A stretch of 49,777 bases of DNA from Verrucomicrobia bacterium UBA7008 (GTDB lineage Bacteria; Verrucomicrobiota; Kiritimatiellia; RFP12; UBA1067): contig DJXI01000083.1 in the NCBI GenBank assembly GCA_002449695.1, positions 1 to 49,777 on the forward strand, written 5' to 3'. Shown piece by piece: positions 14,876 to 24,949 of this stretch. A program made the translations under genes and the position numbers. Within the stretch, counting starts at the first letter, position 1, and each line of letters opens with the position of its first letter. The notes under the pieces are model-generated. The model worked only from the letters and a program-made list of their open reading frames with translations. It searched no databases and was not told where the DNA came from.

Positions 14876-15717
14876 ACTTCATCGCCGCTGACGCATCCTT
14901 CGCGGACGCTGCGGTCGTCCTCTTCGGCGCACCGTACGATTCGACGACGAGCTTCCGCCCCGGCACGCGCTTCGGGCCCGCCGCGCTGCGCTCGGAGTCG
15001 TTCGGCATCGAAACGTATTCGCCGTATCAGGACCGCGACCTCGAAACCGACGTGCGCGTCCACGACGCGGGCGACCTGGAGCTGCCGTTCGGTGCGCCCG
15101 AGCGCGCGCTGGCGATGATCGAGGCGCAGGCCGCGGCGATCCTGGACGCGGGCAAGGTGCCGTTCCTCCTCGGCGGCGAACACCTCGTCACGCTCGGCGC
15201 GGTGCGCGCGGCCGCGCGCAAGCACCCGGACCTGCGCATCCTCCACTTCGACGCGCACGCCGATCTGCGCGAGGATTACCTCGGCGTGACGCTCTCGCAC
15301 GCCTGCGTCCTGCGCCGCTGCCACGACCTGCTCGGCGACGGCCGCATCTGGCAGTTCGGCATCCGCTCGGGAACGCGCGACGAGTTCGCGTTCATGAAGG
15401 CGGGCCGTGTGACGACCGAGCCGTTCGCCGACGCGACGCTGCCGGCCGTCCTCGACGCGATCGGGCCCGACGCGCCCGTCTATCTCACGATCGACCTCGA
15501 CGTCCTCGACCCGGCGGAGTTCCCCGGCACGGGCACGCCCGAGGCGGGCGGCTTCAGCTTCCTCCGGCTGCTGGGCGACATCCGCCGGATCTGCGCGCGG
15601 CTGCATGTCGTCGCGCTCGACAACGTGGAGCTCGCGCCGACGCTCGACCCGACGGGCCGCTCCACCGCGCTCGCCTGCAAGCTCCTGCGCGAAGAGCTGC
15701 TGGCACTCAAGGTTTGA
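14872..15717 (+). CDS. speB: Agmatinase (ureohydrolase family)
   Basis: 281-residue binuclear Mn enzyme converting agmatine to putrescine and urea. Metal ligands are visible: His104 (GGEH), Asp127/His129/Asp131 (DAHADLR) and Asp208/Asp210 (TIDLDVLDP). The usual SHGT is SHAC here. The C-terminal glutamate region is DNVELAP. The start overlaps the speE stop by 4 nt. Together with speA it supplies putrescine to the next two enzymes. Other ureohydrolases such as guanidinobutyrase share the fold; the operon favours agmatinase. Confidence 0.9.
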   Translation: MNFIAADASFADAAVVLFGAPYDSTTSFRPGTRFGPAALRSESFGIETYSPYQDRDLETDVRVHDAGDLELPFGAPERALAMIEAQAAAILDAGKVPFLLGGEHLVTLGAVRAAARKHPDLRILHFDAHADLREDYLGVTLSHACVLRRCHDLLGDGRIWQFGIRSGTRDEFAFMKAGRVTTEPFADATLPAVLDAIGPDAPVYLTIDLDVLDPAEFPGTGTPEAGGFSFLRLLGDIRRICARLHVVALDNVELAPTLDPTGRSTALACKLLREELLALKV

Positions 15718-15739
15718 CATCAGGAAAGGAACGGAAGAA

Positions 15740-17082
<1,343 letters not shown>

Positions 17083-17083
<1 letters not shown>

Positions 17084-18285
17084 TGCCGCGCTACGTGATC
17101 GACGAGGCGGCGCTCCGGCGCAATCTGACGGTTCTGAAGGGCGTCGCGGACCGCACGGGAGCCCGGATTCTCCTCGCGCAGAAGGCGTTTTCGTGCGCGG
17201 CGACGTACCCGCTCTGCGCGCAGTATCTCGCGGGCACGACGGCGAGCTCGCTTTTCGAGGCGCGCCACGGCCACGACAATTTCGGCGGCGAGACGCACGT
17301 CTTCGCACCCGCGTTCGTGCCGGAGGAGATGGAGGAGCTGCTGGGGCTCGTCGATCATATCGTCTTCAATTCGCCGCGTCAGGTTGCGCTCTACGGCGAG
17401 AGGGCGCGCGCGCGCGGCGTGTCGGCGGGGCTTCGGGTGAATCCCGAGGTCTCCGTCGCGACGACGCCCGCGTACGATCCGTGCCGTCCGTCGTCGCGTC
17501 TCGGCACCCGACGCGCCGACCTCGACGCGCAACTTTCAACTTTCAGCTCTCCACTTTCAACTCTCTCGGGTTTGCATTTCCACTGCCTGTGCGAGCAGGG
17601 CGTGGCGGAGCTGCAGAAAGTCCTGGCGGGGTTCGAGGAAAAGTTCGGCGACCTGCTGCCGCAGATGGAATGGGTGAATTTCGGCGGCGGCCACCACATC
17701 ACGCGCGCGGACTACGACGTAGACGGGCTCGTCGCGCTCCTGAACGATTTCCGTCGCCGCCATCCGCATCTGACGGTCTATCTGGAGCCGGGCGAGGCGG
17801 TGGCGCTCAACGCGGGCACGCTCGAAGCGCGCGTCCTCGAAATCCAGCCGCGCGGCGCGGACGGGATCGCGAACGCGATTCTCGATACGAGCGCGGCGTG
17901 CCACATGCCGGACGTGCTCGAAATGCCGTACACACCGCGGGTGAGAGTTGAGAGTGGAGAGTGGAGAATGGAGAGTGGGGAAAGGAGTCCGGATAGTGGT
18001 CAGGCTGTCAACTCTCAATTCTCAACTCTCAACTCTCAACTCTTCACCTATCGTTTCGGCGGGCCGACGTGTCTGGCGGGCGACGAGATCGGCGTCTACG
18101 CGTTCGCGCGTCCGCTCCACGCGGGCGACACGGTCGTCTTCGAGGACATGGCGATCTACTCGATGGTGAAGAACAACACGTTCAACGGCGTCAACCTGCC
18201 GGACATCGCCCTGCGGCATGAAGACGGGACGGTCGAGACGCTGCGCGCCTTCGGCTACGCCGACTTCGCCGCCCGCCTCGGCTGA
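17083..18285 (+). CDS. nspC: Carboxynorspermidine/carboxyspermidine decarboxylase with repeat-derived insertions
   Basis: 400-residue alanine-racemase-fold PLP decarboxylase producing spermidine (or norspermidine). PLP Lys34 is in LLAQKAFSC. GLHFHCLCEQ, WVNFGGGHHIT, YLEPGEAV, DTSAACHMPDVLEMPY and catalytic Cys337 in GGPTCLAGD are all present. Array H5 replaces or expands a loop at 150-162 (QLSTFSSPLSTL). H6a/H6b create an insert of about 40 residues (287-328) just before FTYRFGGPTCLAGD, close to the active-site Cys. The start overlaps the dehydrogenase stop (TGATG). It is the last gene of the operon, followed by a strong hairpin at 18296. Confidence 0.9.
17532..17566 (-). repeat. Intragenic heptamer array H5
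   Basis: ACTTTCA, ACTTTCA, GCTCTCC, ACTTTCA, ACTCTCT: five units in frame within nspC, immediately before GLHFHCLCEQ. Confidence 0.9.
17945..18045. repeat. Inverted pair of heptamer arrays H6a/H6b inside nspC
   Basis: H6a (17945-17979): GAGTTGA, GAGTGGA, GAGTGGA, GAATGGA, GAGTGGG. Spacer 17980-18010. H6b (18011-18045): ACTCTCA, ATTCTCA, ACTCTCA, ACTCTCA, ACTCTTC. The arms could pair into a long imperfect hairpin. Both arms are translated in the nspC frame, giving VESGEWRMESGE and QFSTLNSQLSTLNSQLF. Confidence 0.92.
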
Positions 18286-18295
18286 GTCATCTTTA

Positions 18296-18338
18296 AAAAT
18301 TTCCCCTAAATGACAAAATGCAGATTAGGGGAAATTTT
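18296..18338. terminator. Bidirectional terminator after the polyamine operon
   Basis: AAAATTTCCCCTAA (18296-18309) and TTAGGGGAAATTTT (18325-18338) are a perfect 14-bp inverted repeat around a 15-nt loop. T-tracts on both strands allow termination in either direction. Confidence 0.8.
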
Positions 18339-18362
18339 GTTGTGGCGGACACGCGGCGTTTT

Positions 18363-18371
18363 TGGTATCAT
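18363..18371 (+). promoter_or_regulatory. Extended -10 promoter of ycjX/ycjF
   Basis: TGG + TATCAT (18366-18371). It leaves a 5' leader of about 205 nt before ATG 18584. A TCGTCAA/TTGACGA hairpin lies near 18380-18395, and further hairpins are possible. I see no known RNA family in 18372-18583. Confidence 0.45.
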
Positions 18372-18583
18372 ACCCACATTCGTCAAAGTTGACGAGAAGG
18401 TTCGGTCGCTTTCGCGGCCGTCCGGTGTCTCAGCCAGAGCCGCGCTCGTCTACAGCGGACACCTCGCGCCAATCGTCGCAGCAGACGGTTACTTCGACGC
18501 GCTCGTTCCGTTCCGCAGACTGCTCGGCCTGGTCTCATAAGGGTCGTGGGAGGATTCGGCAACACATCAGCGAGGAGGCAGCC

Positions 18584-20050
18584 ATGTCGTTCTGGTCAAG
18601 CACAAAAGATGTCCTTTCGGGGCGGCGCCCGGTCGGCGCTGTTCTCGGCGCCGCCGTCAAGGGCTATCGCACGATCCGCGTCGCGGTCATGGGTTCCAAG
18701 GCGAGCGGCAAGACCGTCTTTCTGACCGCGCTCGCCAGCCATCTTCAGGATCATCGCCCGACGGAGTTCCCGCTGGGCGGCCGGATCGTCACGTGGGACA
18801 GAGACGCGATTTCCGGCGAGACGCTGCATGGTCTGCCGCGCTTCAGCTACGAAGAGGCGCGCGCGTTCCTGGCCAGGGGCGAATGGCCCGCCAAGACGAC
18901 GGCGACCTCGATTCTGGCCCTGCGGCTGCTGATCGAGGACAAGACGGGCCGTCAGGAGAACGTGCAGCTCGAGGTCGTTGACATCCCGGGCGAGCGGATC
19001 GCCGATTTCGCGATGAAGGGGCGCTCGTACAGATCGTGGTGCCGGTGGATGCAGCGGGAATCCGCGACGCCGGCGTACACCGCGTACGTCGACGCCGTCA
19101 AGAAGGCGGGGCCGGACGATGCAGAGCCGCTCTTCGCGGCCTATCGCGACTTCCTCGCGCAGGAGTACGTGAACGGTGCGCCCTGCATCACGCCGTCGGC
19201 GGTCAAGCTGGGGATCGACGGCGAAAAGCGCGGCGGGTCGCCGGCCGCATTCCGGGCGGCGATCGATTCCGTTCCCGTCGGTTTCACGGACGGCAAAGGG
19301 CGCGTCTGGGACTTCGTGCCGCTGCCCGAATCGTGTTTCGAGAAGGGGTCGCCGTGGCACGGTCTGATCAAGCGGTTTGCGCGCGGCTACGACAGGTATG
19401 TCGCGACGGTCGTGCGGCCGATCGCCGACTGGATGGCGGGCGCGGAGAAGCTGTTCTATCTCGTCGACATGCTGTCCCTGCTCCAGCAGGGGGCGAAGGC
19501 CTGCGACTCGGAACGGCAGTACGGCGAAGCGGCGATCGGCGCGCTGTGCCCGCGCAGGGGCTCGGCGCTGCGCCGCCTCGGACGCTGGGCGTCGGGCGTG
19601 CTGTGGCAGACGCGCATCCGCGCCGTCTATGTCGTGACGACCAAGGCCGACTGCGTCTGGTCCCGGACGAATCGCGACAATCTGGTCCTGCTGGCGGATG
19701 CGCTGCTGGGGCGCGCGCTCCGGTGCGTGGACCGCACGCGCGTGTCGACGTGCATCCTGCCCTGCGCGGCCGTGTGCAGCACCAAGGAGCGGACCGACGG
19801 GCAGCCGGGGCTGCAGGGCCCGATCCCGGATCCGGCGCAGCCCGACGCGCGGCCGGCGCTGAAGAAATGGCGGCCGTCCGACGTGCCGGCCGTCTGGCCG
19901 CGCTCGTCCGAGGAATGGGAGGCGGCCATCGCGGACGGGACGTTCAACTACCCGTTCGCGTTCCCGTGGTTCGACGCGGCGCAGATCTGCCTGCCGCGGC
20001 AGCTGAATCTGGACATCCTGGCCGAGGCCCTGCTCGCGCGGGAAGACTGA
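18584..20050 (+). CDS. ycjX: YcjX-family P-loop NTPase (DUF463)
   Basis: 488 residues with Walker A GSKASGKT (37-44) and a Walker B/G3-type VVDIPGER (131-138), followed by the long helical insert typical of YcjX (FAMKGRSYRSWCRWMQ, DFLAQEYVNGAPCI). YcjX proteins are stress-associated GTPases linked to the phage-shock regulon; their role is unclear. GAGGAGG lies 8 nt before ATG 18584. It is paired with a YcjF-like membrane protein 17 nt downstream. Confidence 0.85.
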   Translation: MSFWSSTKDVLSGRRPVGAVLGAAVKGYRTIRVAVMGSKASGKTVFLTALASHLQDHRPTEFPLGGRIVTWDRDAISGETLHGLPRFSYEEARAFLARGEWPAKTTATSILALRLLIEDKTGRQENVQLEVVDIPGERIADFAMKGRSYRSWCRWMQRESATPAYTAYVDAVKKAGPDDAEPLFAAYRDFLAQEYVNGAPCITPSAVKLGIDGEKRGGSPAAFRAAIDSVPVGFTDGKGRVWDFVPLPESCFEKGSPWHGLIKRFARGYDRYVATVVRPIADWMAGAEKLFYLVDMLSLLQQGAKACDSERQYGEAAIGALCPRRGSALRRLGRWASGVLWQTRIRAVYVVTTKADCVWSRTNRDNLVLLADALLGRALRCVDRTRVSTCILPCAAVCSTKERTDGQPGLQGPIPDPAQPDARPALKKWRPSDVPAVWPRSSEEWEAAIADGTFNYPFAFPWFDAAQICLPRQLNLDILAEALLARED

Positions 20051-20067
20051 AGGAAGGGAGGTCGACG

Positions 20068-21075
20068 ATGGCGTACGAAGTCGAGCGGCGGCAGGGCGGA
20101 TGCGACATCCGGCGTCCGGCGCCCCCGCCCGTTTTTCAGGAGGACGAGGCGCGTTACGAGGATGTTGCCGCGCGCGAGGGCGGCCGTCTGCGGCTGGACG
20201 GCGGCGGGGGCGTCGGCCGGGCGGCGCCGCGTGACGAACGGGCGGGCGGCCTCTTTGCGTTTCTCGGCGGATGCGTCGCGGCGCTGGTCGCCGTGTGGGT
20301 CTACTCCGTGTCCGCGCCGTTTCTGGCCGCGGCGCTCACGCTGCACGGCTGGCGGCTGTGGGTGTCGGTTGCGCTCGCCTGCGCCCCGGCGCTTCTGGTG
20401 CTCGCGCTGCTGGCGTCCGCGCTCGTGCGGCTGCGCCGGCTGCCGCGCCTGGTCCAGCTGGAGGCGGACGCGTTCACGAACAAGGCCGAGCTGCAGCGGC
20501 TGCTGGCGGACGCGTATCTCGCCCGGTTCCCCGATCCGGAGCGCTATGCGGCCGACAACGGCTTCGCCGGTGGCGCGGGCGACCGCGCGCGCCAGGAGGT
20601 CGTCGGCTGCCTGCGTCGGCTGCGCGGGACGGTGGCGGACAGCCGCGGCTGGCTGATCGAGTTCGCGCGCTTCCAGGAGCTGCAGGACGGCCGGGCGAAG
20701 GAGATCGTCGCGCAGGCGTGGAAGCTGGTGGCGATCAAGACGGCGGCCTCGCCGTGGAAGATCGTCGACATGCTGGCGGTCATCTACAATTCCACGGTGA
20801 TGATCGTGCGGCTCGCCCGGCTGTACAACCGGCGCGTGTCGCGTCCGGCGGCGTTCCGTCTGGCGTGCCGGTGGATCGTGAACATCTACATCGCGGGCGA
20901 GATGGGGGATGCGACGCAGGGCGCGGTGGAATGGGCGGGCGCCAACGAGCTGATCTCGGCGACGTACAAGCCGCTGGCGGGGCTTGTCGGCAAGGTGGCG
21001 GAAGGCGGGGCCAATGCGTTCCTGGTTTATCGCCTGGGGCTCCGCGCGATGGACGCATTCCGCCCGCTTCGGTAA
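20068..21075 (+). CDS. ycjF: YcjF/DUF697-family membrane protein
   Basis: 335 residues. The N-terminal 65 residues are polar and low in complexity, followed by two transmembrane helices (about 70-90 and 95-115) and a C-terminal DUF697-like region (IAGEMGDATQGAVEWAGANELISATYKPLAGLVGKVAEGGANAFLVYRLGL segment) with amphipathic helices. Homologues pair with YcjX. GGGAGG before ATG 20068. Likely an inner-membrane partner of the upstream NTPase in envelope stress. Confidence 0.82.
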   Translation: MAYEVERRQGGCDIRRPAPPPVFQEDEARYEDVAAREGGRLRLDGGGGVGRAAPRDERAGGLFAFLGGCVAALVAVWVYSVSAPFLAAALTLHGWRLWVSVALACAPALLVLALLASALVRLRRLPRLVQLEADAFTNKAELQRLLADAYLARFPDPERYAADNGFAGGAGDRARQEVVGCLRRLRGTVADSRGWLIEFARFQELQDGRAKEIVAQAWKLVAIKTAASPWKIVDMLAVIYNSTVMIVRLARLYNRRVSRPAAFRLACRWIVNIYIAGEMGDATQGAVEWAGANELISATYKPLAGLVGKVAEGGANAFLVYRLGLRAMDAFRPLR

Positions 21076-21138
21076 GGGGGCGGTCGTGAGGCGGCTGAGA
21101 CGACTGGGCGGGCCTCCATGTACAGGCGCGGCGGGAAA

Positions 21139-21147
21139 TGCTATAAT
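21139..21147 (+). promoter_or_regulatory. Extended -10 promoter of the secreted GH20 gene
   Basis: TGC + TATAAT (21142-21147) with GGGAGG at 21165-21170 and the start codon at 21181. Confidence 0.6.
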
Positions 21148-21180
21148 AGGGCCGTATCCTGTAAGGGAGGACATGTGCCC

Positions 21181-23037
21181 ATGACGCATTTGACACGAAC
21201 GATCTTTGGCCTCGCCGCAGTCGGTGCGGTGCTGGCCGCGCGCCCGGCGCGGGGCGACTGCCTCGACGAGCTGCTACCGCGGCCGCGCCTCGTCCAGCGC
21301 GGCGCGGCCGACGTCAACGCGACGCACGTCGCGCACGCGGGCGGCTACACGCTGACGGTGCGCGGCGGCCGTCCGTCCGTCCAGGGCGACGCGGACGGGC
21401 AGCGGTACGCGCGCGCGACGTGGGCGCAGCTTCGGGCGCTCGCGGCGGCGGACGGCGCGGCCGTCCCCGACTGCACGATCGTCGACTGGCCGCAGTTCGC
21501 GTACCGCGGCCTGCTGCTCGACTGCGGGCGCAACTACCAGAGCGTCGCGTCGATCAAGGATGTCATTTCGATGCTGGCCGCCTACAAGTTCAACGTCTTC
21601 CACTGGCACCTCACCGACAACGACGGCTGGCGGCTCGAATCGAAGAAGCATCCCGAACTTCAGAAGACGGCGGCGTTCACGCGGCAGGTCGGCCGGTTCT
21701 ACACGCAGGCGGAGTTCAAGGACGTGCTCGCCTACGCGAAGGCGCGTGGCGTGACGGTCGTGCCGGAGCTCGACATGCCCGGCCACACGCGCGCGTTCCG
21801 CACGGCGACGGGCCTCGGCGATCTCGCGGACGAACGCGCGAAAATCCTCCTCGGCGAGCTGATCGATGAGCTCTGCACGCTCGCGCCGGCCGCCGACATG
21901 CCGATCATCCACCTCGGGACGGACGAGGCGCGCGAACGCGGCGAGAAGGTGCCGCAGACGCACCTCGACCACTGGGCGGGCCGGGTCGCGGCGAACGGCC
22001 GCCGCCTGATGGGCTGGAGCCCCGGCCTGAAGCTGCCGGGCCAGTCGATCAAGCAGCTCTGGATGGGCGCGAACGATCCGCGCGGCGACCGCACGCCCTA
22101 CGTGGATTCGCAGAACAGCTTCTACATCAACCACGTCGATCCCGAGGAGCTCCTGTCCGTCGCCGCGTACCAGCAGCCGTGCCGGTGGGGCGCGGCCGAC
22201 GAGAAGCTCGGTGCGGAAATCTGCGTCTGGCACGACGACGCCATCGCCGACGCGGACGAGGACGTCGTGCGGATGAACGCCGTCTATCCCGCGATCGCGC
22301 TCCTGAGCGACAGTTTCTGGTGCGGCCGCGACACGGACGAGCCCTCGCTCTACGCGCGCCTGCCGCCGCCGGACGATCCGCGCTTCGCGCTCGCCGCCGA
22401 CCTCGAACGGCGGCTCGTCGCCCAGCGCGACAAGGTGCTGACGCGGCCGGACCGTCCGTTCCGCCACCCGTTCCCCTACGTCGCGCAGACGGCGCTGCGC
22501 TGGCGGCTGACGGACGAACGCGGACAGGCGCTCGCGACCGACATCCCGCAGGCGACCGTCTATCCGCGCCACTTCTGGTTTCCCGCCGGTGCGTACGTCC
22601 CGTCGGCCGACGGCGTCGTGACGCTCGAGACGTGGATCACGAGCCCGCGCGACCTCGCGTGCGGCGCGTGGATCGGCGCGACGGGCTTCTCGCGCTCTGA
22701 CGGGCGCGGCCGCGACGGCCCGACGCCGCGCCTCGGCCAGTGGAACAAGCACGGCGCGACGGTCGAACTGAACGGCGTGCCGGTCGCGCCGCCGAGGTGG
22801 GCGCATCCGGGCGTCGGCGGCAACCCGAAGGAAACGCCGCTCGCGGACGAGGACTACTGGTACCGCGCGCCGACGCCGATCCGGCTGAAGAAGGGCGTCA
22901 ACCACGTGAAGCTGACGCTGCCCAAGCGCGGCGGCTGGAAGTGGATCGGCACGTTCACGCCCCTCCTCGGCACGAGCGACCACCCCCGCGAAGTGCCGGA
23001 TCTCGTCTTCTCCAGCGCGCCGCCGCACGCCGATTGA
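21181..23037 (+). CDS. Secreted beta-N-acetylhexosaminidase, GH20
   Basis: 618 residues. A Sec signal peptide covers about 1-26 (TIFGLAAVGAVLAARPARG), followed by a short GH20b-like region and the catalytic barrel: FHWHLTDNDGWRLESK, ELDMPGHTRAF and HLGTDEARE with the Asp-Glu pair. The C-terminal part, about 440-618, has a beta-rich accessory domain (KKGVNHVKLTLPKRGG). It removes terminal GlcNAc/GalNAc from glycans, for example mucin or chitin oligomers, in the periplasm or at the surface. ATG 21181 is preferred over GTG 21175 by ribosome-binding-site spacing. Confidence 0.85.
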   Translation: MTHLTRTIFGLAAVGAVLAARPARGDCLDELLPRPRLVQRGAADVNATHVAHAGGYTLTVRGGRPSVQGDADGQRYARATWAQLRALAAADGAAVPDCTIVDWPQFAYRGLLLDCGRNYQSVASIKDVISMLAAYKFNVFHWHLTDNDGWRLESKKHPELQKTAAFTRQVGRFYTQAEFKDVLAYAKARGVTVVPELDMPGHTRAFRTATGLGDLADERAKILLGELIDELCTLAPAADMPIIHLGTDEARERGEKVPQTHLDHWAGRVAANGRRLMGWSPGLKLPGQSIKQLWMGANDPRGDRTPYVDSQNSFYINHVDPEELLSVAAYQQPCRWGAADEKLGAEICVWHDDAIADADEDVVRMNAVYPAIALLSDSFWCGRDTDEPSLYARLPPPDDPRFALAADLERRLVAQRDKVLTRPDRPFRHPFPYVAQTALRWRLTDERGQALATDIPQATVYPRHFWFPAGAYVPSADGVVTLETWITSPRDLACGAWIGATGFSRSDGRGRDGPTPRLGQWNKHGATVELNGVPVAPPRWAHPGVGGNPKETPLADEDYWYRAPTPIRLKKGVNHVKLTLPKRGGWKWIGTFTPLLGTSDHPREVPDLVFSSAPPHAD

Positions 23038-23047
23038 CGCGTCCGTC

Positions 23048-23077
23048 TTGCGCGGCGGCGGGCAATTATGATACACT
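23048..23077 (+). promoter_or_regulatory. Promoter of trpGD
   Basis: TTGCGC (23048-23053), 18-bp spacer, TACACT (23072-23077) with TG before the -10. The same TTGCGC-N18-TACA(A/C)T layout occurs at 24743 and 46811. Confidence 0.65.
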
Positions 23078-23113
23078 TCGCGCACACAGACAAACGCCCC
23101 GGGAGGTGCGACG

Positions 23114-24721
23114 ATGATTTTGATGATTGACAACTACGACTCCTTCACCTACAACCTCGTGCAGGAGTTCGGCAAGCTCGGCGCCGACATGAAGGTCGTG
23201 AAGAACGACGAAGTGTCCGTCGACGACATCGCGGCGATGGCGCCCGCGGCCATCGTCTTTTCGCCCGGTCCCGGCAATCCCGATTCGGCGGGCGTGACGC
23301 TCGCGGCGATCCGGGCGTTCGCGGGCAAGGTTCCGCTGATGGGCGTCTGCCTCGGGCACCAGGCGATCGCGCAGGCGTTCGGCGGGCGCATCGTGGCGGC
23401 GAAGACGATCCGCCACGGCAAGACCTCGCGTCTGCGCCACGACGGCAAGGGCCTCTTCGCGGGGCTGGACCAGGGCTTCGAGGTGATGCGCTACCATTCG
23501 CTCGCGGTGGACCGCGCGACGCTGCCCGACTGCCTCGAGATCACGGCGGAGTCGGAGGACGGCGAGATCATGGGCCTGCGGCACAGGACGCTGCCGATCG
23601 AATCGCTCCAGTACCATCCCGAATCCATCGGCTCGTCGTGCGGCGCGCGGCAGCTGGCGAACTTTCTCGCGATGACGACGGGCCGGGCGGTGCCGAAATC
23701 CGCGACGCCGTCGCAGCGCAGGGCGATCCTGATGCGCACGCTCGAGGGCGCGACGCCGAACGAGGAGGAGGCGGAGGGTTTCTTCGCCGCGGCGATGGCG
23801 GGCGAGGTGAGCGAGCCGGAGCTGGCGGCGTTCCTGACGGCGACGGCGCGCCTTCCCGTGACGGTCGACGAGCTGACGGGCGCGGCGCGGGCGATGGCGG
23901 GCGCGGGCGTGAAGCTCCACGCGCCCGCCGGCGCGGTCGACATCGTCGGCACGGGCGGCGACGGCGCGGGCACGTTCAACGTCTCGACGACGGCGGCGTT
24001 CGTCGCGGCGGGCGCGGGCGTGACGATCGCCAAGCACGGCAACGTGGCGTCGACGTCGGCGTGCGGCTCGGCGGACGTCCTGCGCGCGCTCGGCTACAAC
24101 CTGTCGGCGGACGTACGGACGGTCGAGCGGTGCCTCGCCGAGATCGGCATCGGCTTTCTCTACGCGAAGGAGCTCCATCCCGCGATGCGCTTCGCCGCGT
24201 CGGTCCGCCGGCTGCTCGGCTTCCGGACGGTCTTCAATCTGCTCGGGCCGCTGACGAATCCGGCGGGTGCGAAGCGACACGTCATCGGTGTGCCGCAGGA
24301 GAAGCTGACGATGATCTTCGCCGAAACGCTGCGGCGGCTCGGCGCGGTGCGCGCGTGGGTCGTCGCGGGCTCCGGCGGCGTCGACGAGGTGAGCCCCGCG
24401 AGCTTCACGTTCGTCTCGTCGCTGGAGGGCGGCGCGCTCAAGAGTTCGCTCCTGGACGCCGGGCGCGAGCTGGGCGCGCACCATCCGCTCACGGCCATCG
24501 CGGGCGGTGACGCGGAGACGAACGCGAAGTTGCTCCTGTCGGTCCTGCGCGGCGAGGAGCGCGGCGCCTACCGGGCGGCGGCGCTCGAGAACGCGGCGGC
24601 GGCGATTCTCGTCGGCGAGCGCGCGGCGACGTACGCCGAGGCGCTGGCGCAGGCGGCGGAGTCGGTCGATTCGGGCCGCGCGCTCCAGAAGCTGGACGCG
24701 CTCCTCTCCGCCGCGCGTTGA
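23114..24721 (+). CDS. trpGD: Anthranilate synthase glutaminase / anthranilate phosphoribosyltransferase fusion
   Basis: 535-residue two-domain protein. TrpG covers residues 1-190: IDNYDSFTYNLVQ, FSPGPGNP, nucleophile Cys in GVCLGHQAI, and His/Glu in YHPESIGSS. It supplies ammonia to TrpE. TrpD is about 205-535: GTGGDGAGTFNVST for PRPP binding, AKHGN, and LLGPLTNPA. It makes phosphoribosyl-anthranilate. The fusion is known in enterobacteria and elsewhere. GGGAGG lies 7 nt before ATG 23114. trpE is not in the window. It has its own promoter, and the trpCBA unit downstream is separately controlled by an attenuator. Confidence 0.95.
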   Translation: MILMIDNYDSFTYNLVQEFGKLGADMKVVKNDEVSVDDIAAMAPAAIVFSPGPGNPDSAGVTLAAIRAFAGKVPLMGVCLGHQAIAQAFGGRIVAAKTIRHGKTSRLRHDGKGLFAGLDQGFEVMRYHSLAVDRATLPDCLEITAESEDGEIMGLRHRTLPIESLQYHPESIGSSCGARQLANFLAMTTGRAVPKSATPSQRRAILMRTLEGATPNEEEAEGFFAAAMAGEVSEPELAAFLTATARLPVTVDELTGAARAMAGAGVKLHAPAGAVDIVGTGGDGAGTFNVSTTAAFVAAGAGVTIAKHGNVASTSACGSADVLRALGYNLSADVRTVERCLAEIGIGFLYAKELHPAMRFAASVRRLLGFRTVFNLLGPLTNPAGAKRHVIGVPQEKLTMIFAETLRRLGAVRAWVVAGSGGVDEVSPASFTFVSSLEGGALKSSLLDAGRELGAHHPLTAIAGGDAETNAKLLLSVLRGEERGAYRAAALENAAAAILVGERAATYAEALAQAAESVDSGRALQKLDALLSAAR

Positions 24722-24742
24722 GGCTTTGCGCAAAATCCCACC

Positions 24743-24772
24743 TTGCGCGGCGGCGGGGGAATGTGATACAAT
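24743..24772 (+). promoter_or_regulatory. Promoter of the trpL-trpCBA operon
   Basis: TTGCGC (24743-24748), 18-bp spacer, TACAAT (24767-24772) preceded by TG. Expected start near 24779, about 20 nt before the leader peptide. Confidence 0.7.
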
Positions 24773-24799
24773 GTGCGGCAACTGAGAAAGACGGCAACG

Positions 24800-24859
24800 A
24801 TGAACCGGACGTTTAACGGCTACTTTTGGTGGTGGCGCCTTACTGACGAAGCGAGGTGA
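24800..24859 (+). CDS. trpL: trp operon leader peptide (three consecutive Trp codons)
   Basis: A 19-codon ORF, MNRTFNGYFWWWRLTDEAR, begins at ATG 24800 about 20 nt after the predicted transcription start and stops at TGA 24857-24859. Codons 10-12 (24827-24835) are TGG TGG TGG. Three tandem Trp codons in a short ORF between a promoter and trpC, followed by a terminator hairpin, are the hallmark of trp attenuation. Slow translation when charged tRNA-Trp is scarce would favour readthrough. The ribosome-binding site is weak (GAAAGACGG). Confidence 0.88.
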   Translation: MNRTFNGYFWWWRLTDEAR

Positions 24860-24924
24860 CGATGCGTCTGTGTCTCATGTAACCAGAGGAGGACGGCCCC
24901 GCTTCAACGAGCGAGGCCGTTTTT
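24848..24924 (+). terminator. trp attenuator: terminator with competing antiterminator
   Basis: Terminator: 24893-24903 pairs with 24910-24920 (ACGGCC with GGCCGT, one C-A mismatch, then CGCT with AGCG) around a 6-nt loop, followed by TTTT (24921-24924). Antiterminator: AAGCGAGG (24849-24856, the last leader codons) copies the terminator 3' arm and can pair with CCCCGCTT (24897-24904). A ribosome reaching the leader stop would cover 24849-24856 and allow termination. One stalled on the Trp codons could leave it partly free (inference). Confidence 0.8.
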
Positions 24925-24949
24925 CAATTTCAGAACCCCCAGCACAACA

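Noticed and set aside
18310..18540. 76-codon ORF across the terminator and ycjX leader
   Set aside because: It starts inside the terminator loop, has no ribosome-binding site and overlaps a promoter. Composition is not protein-like.
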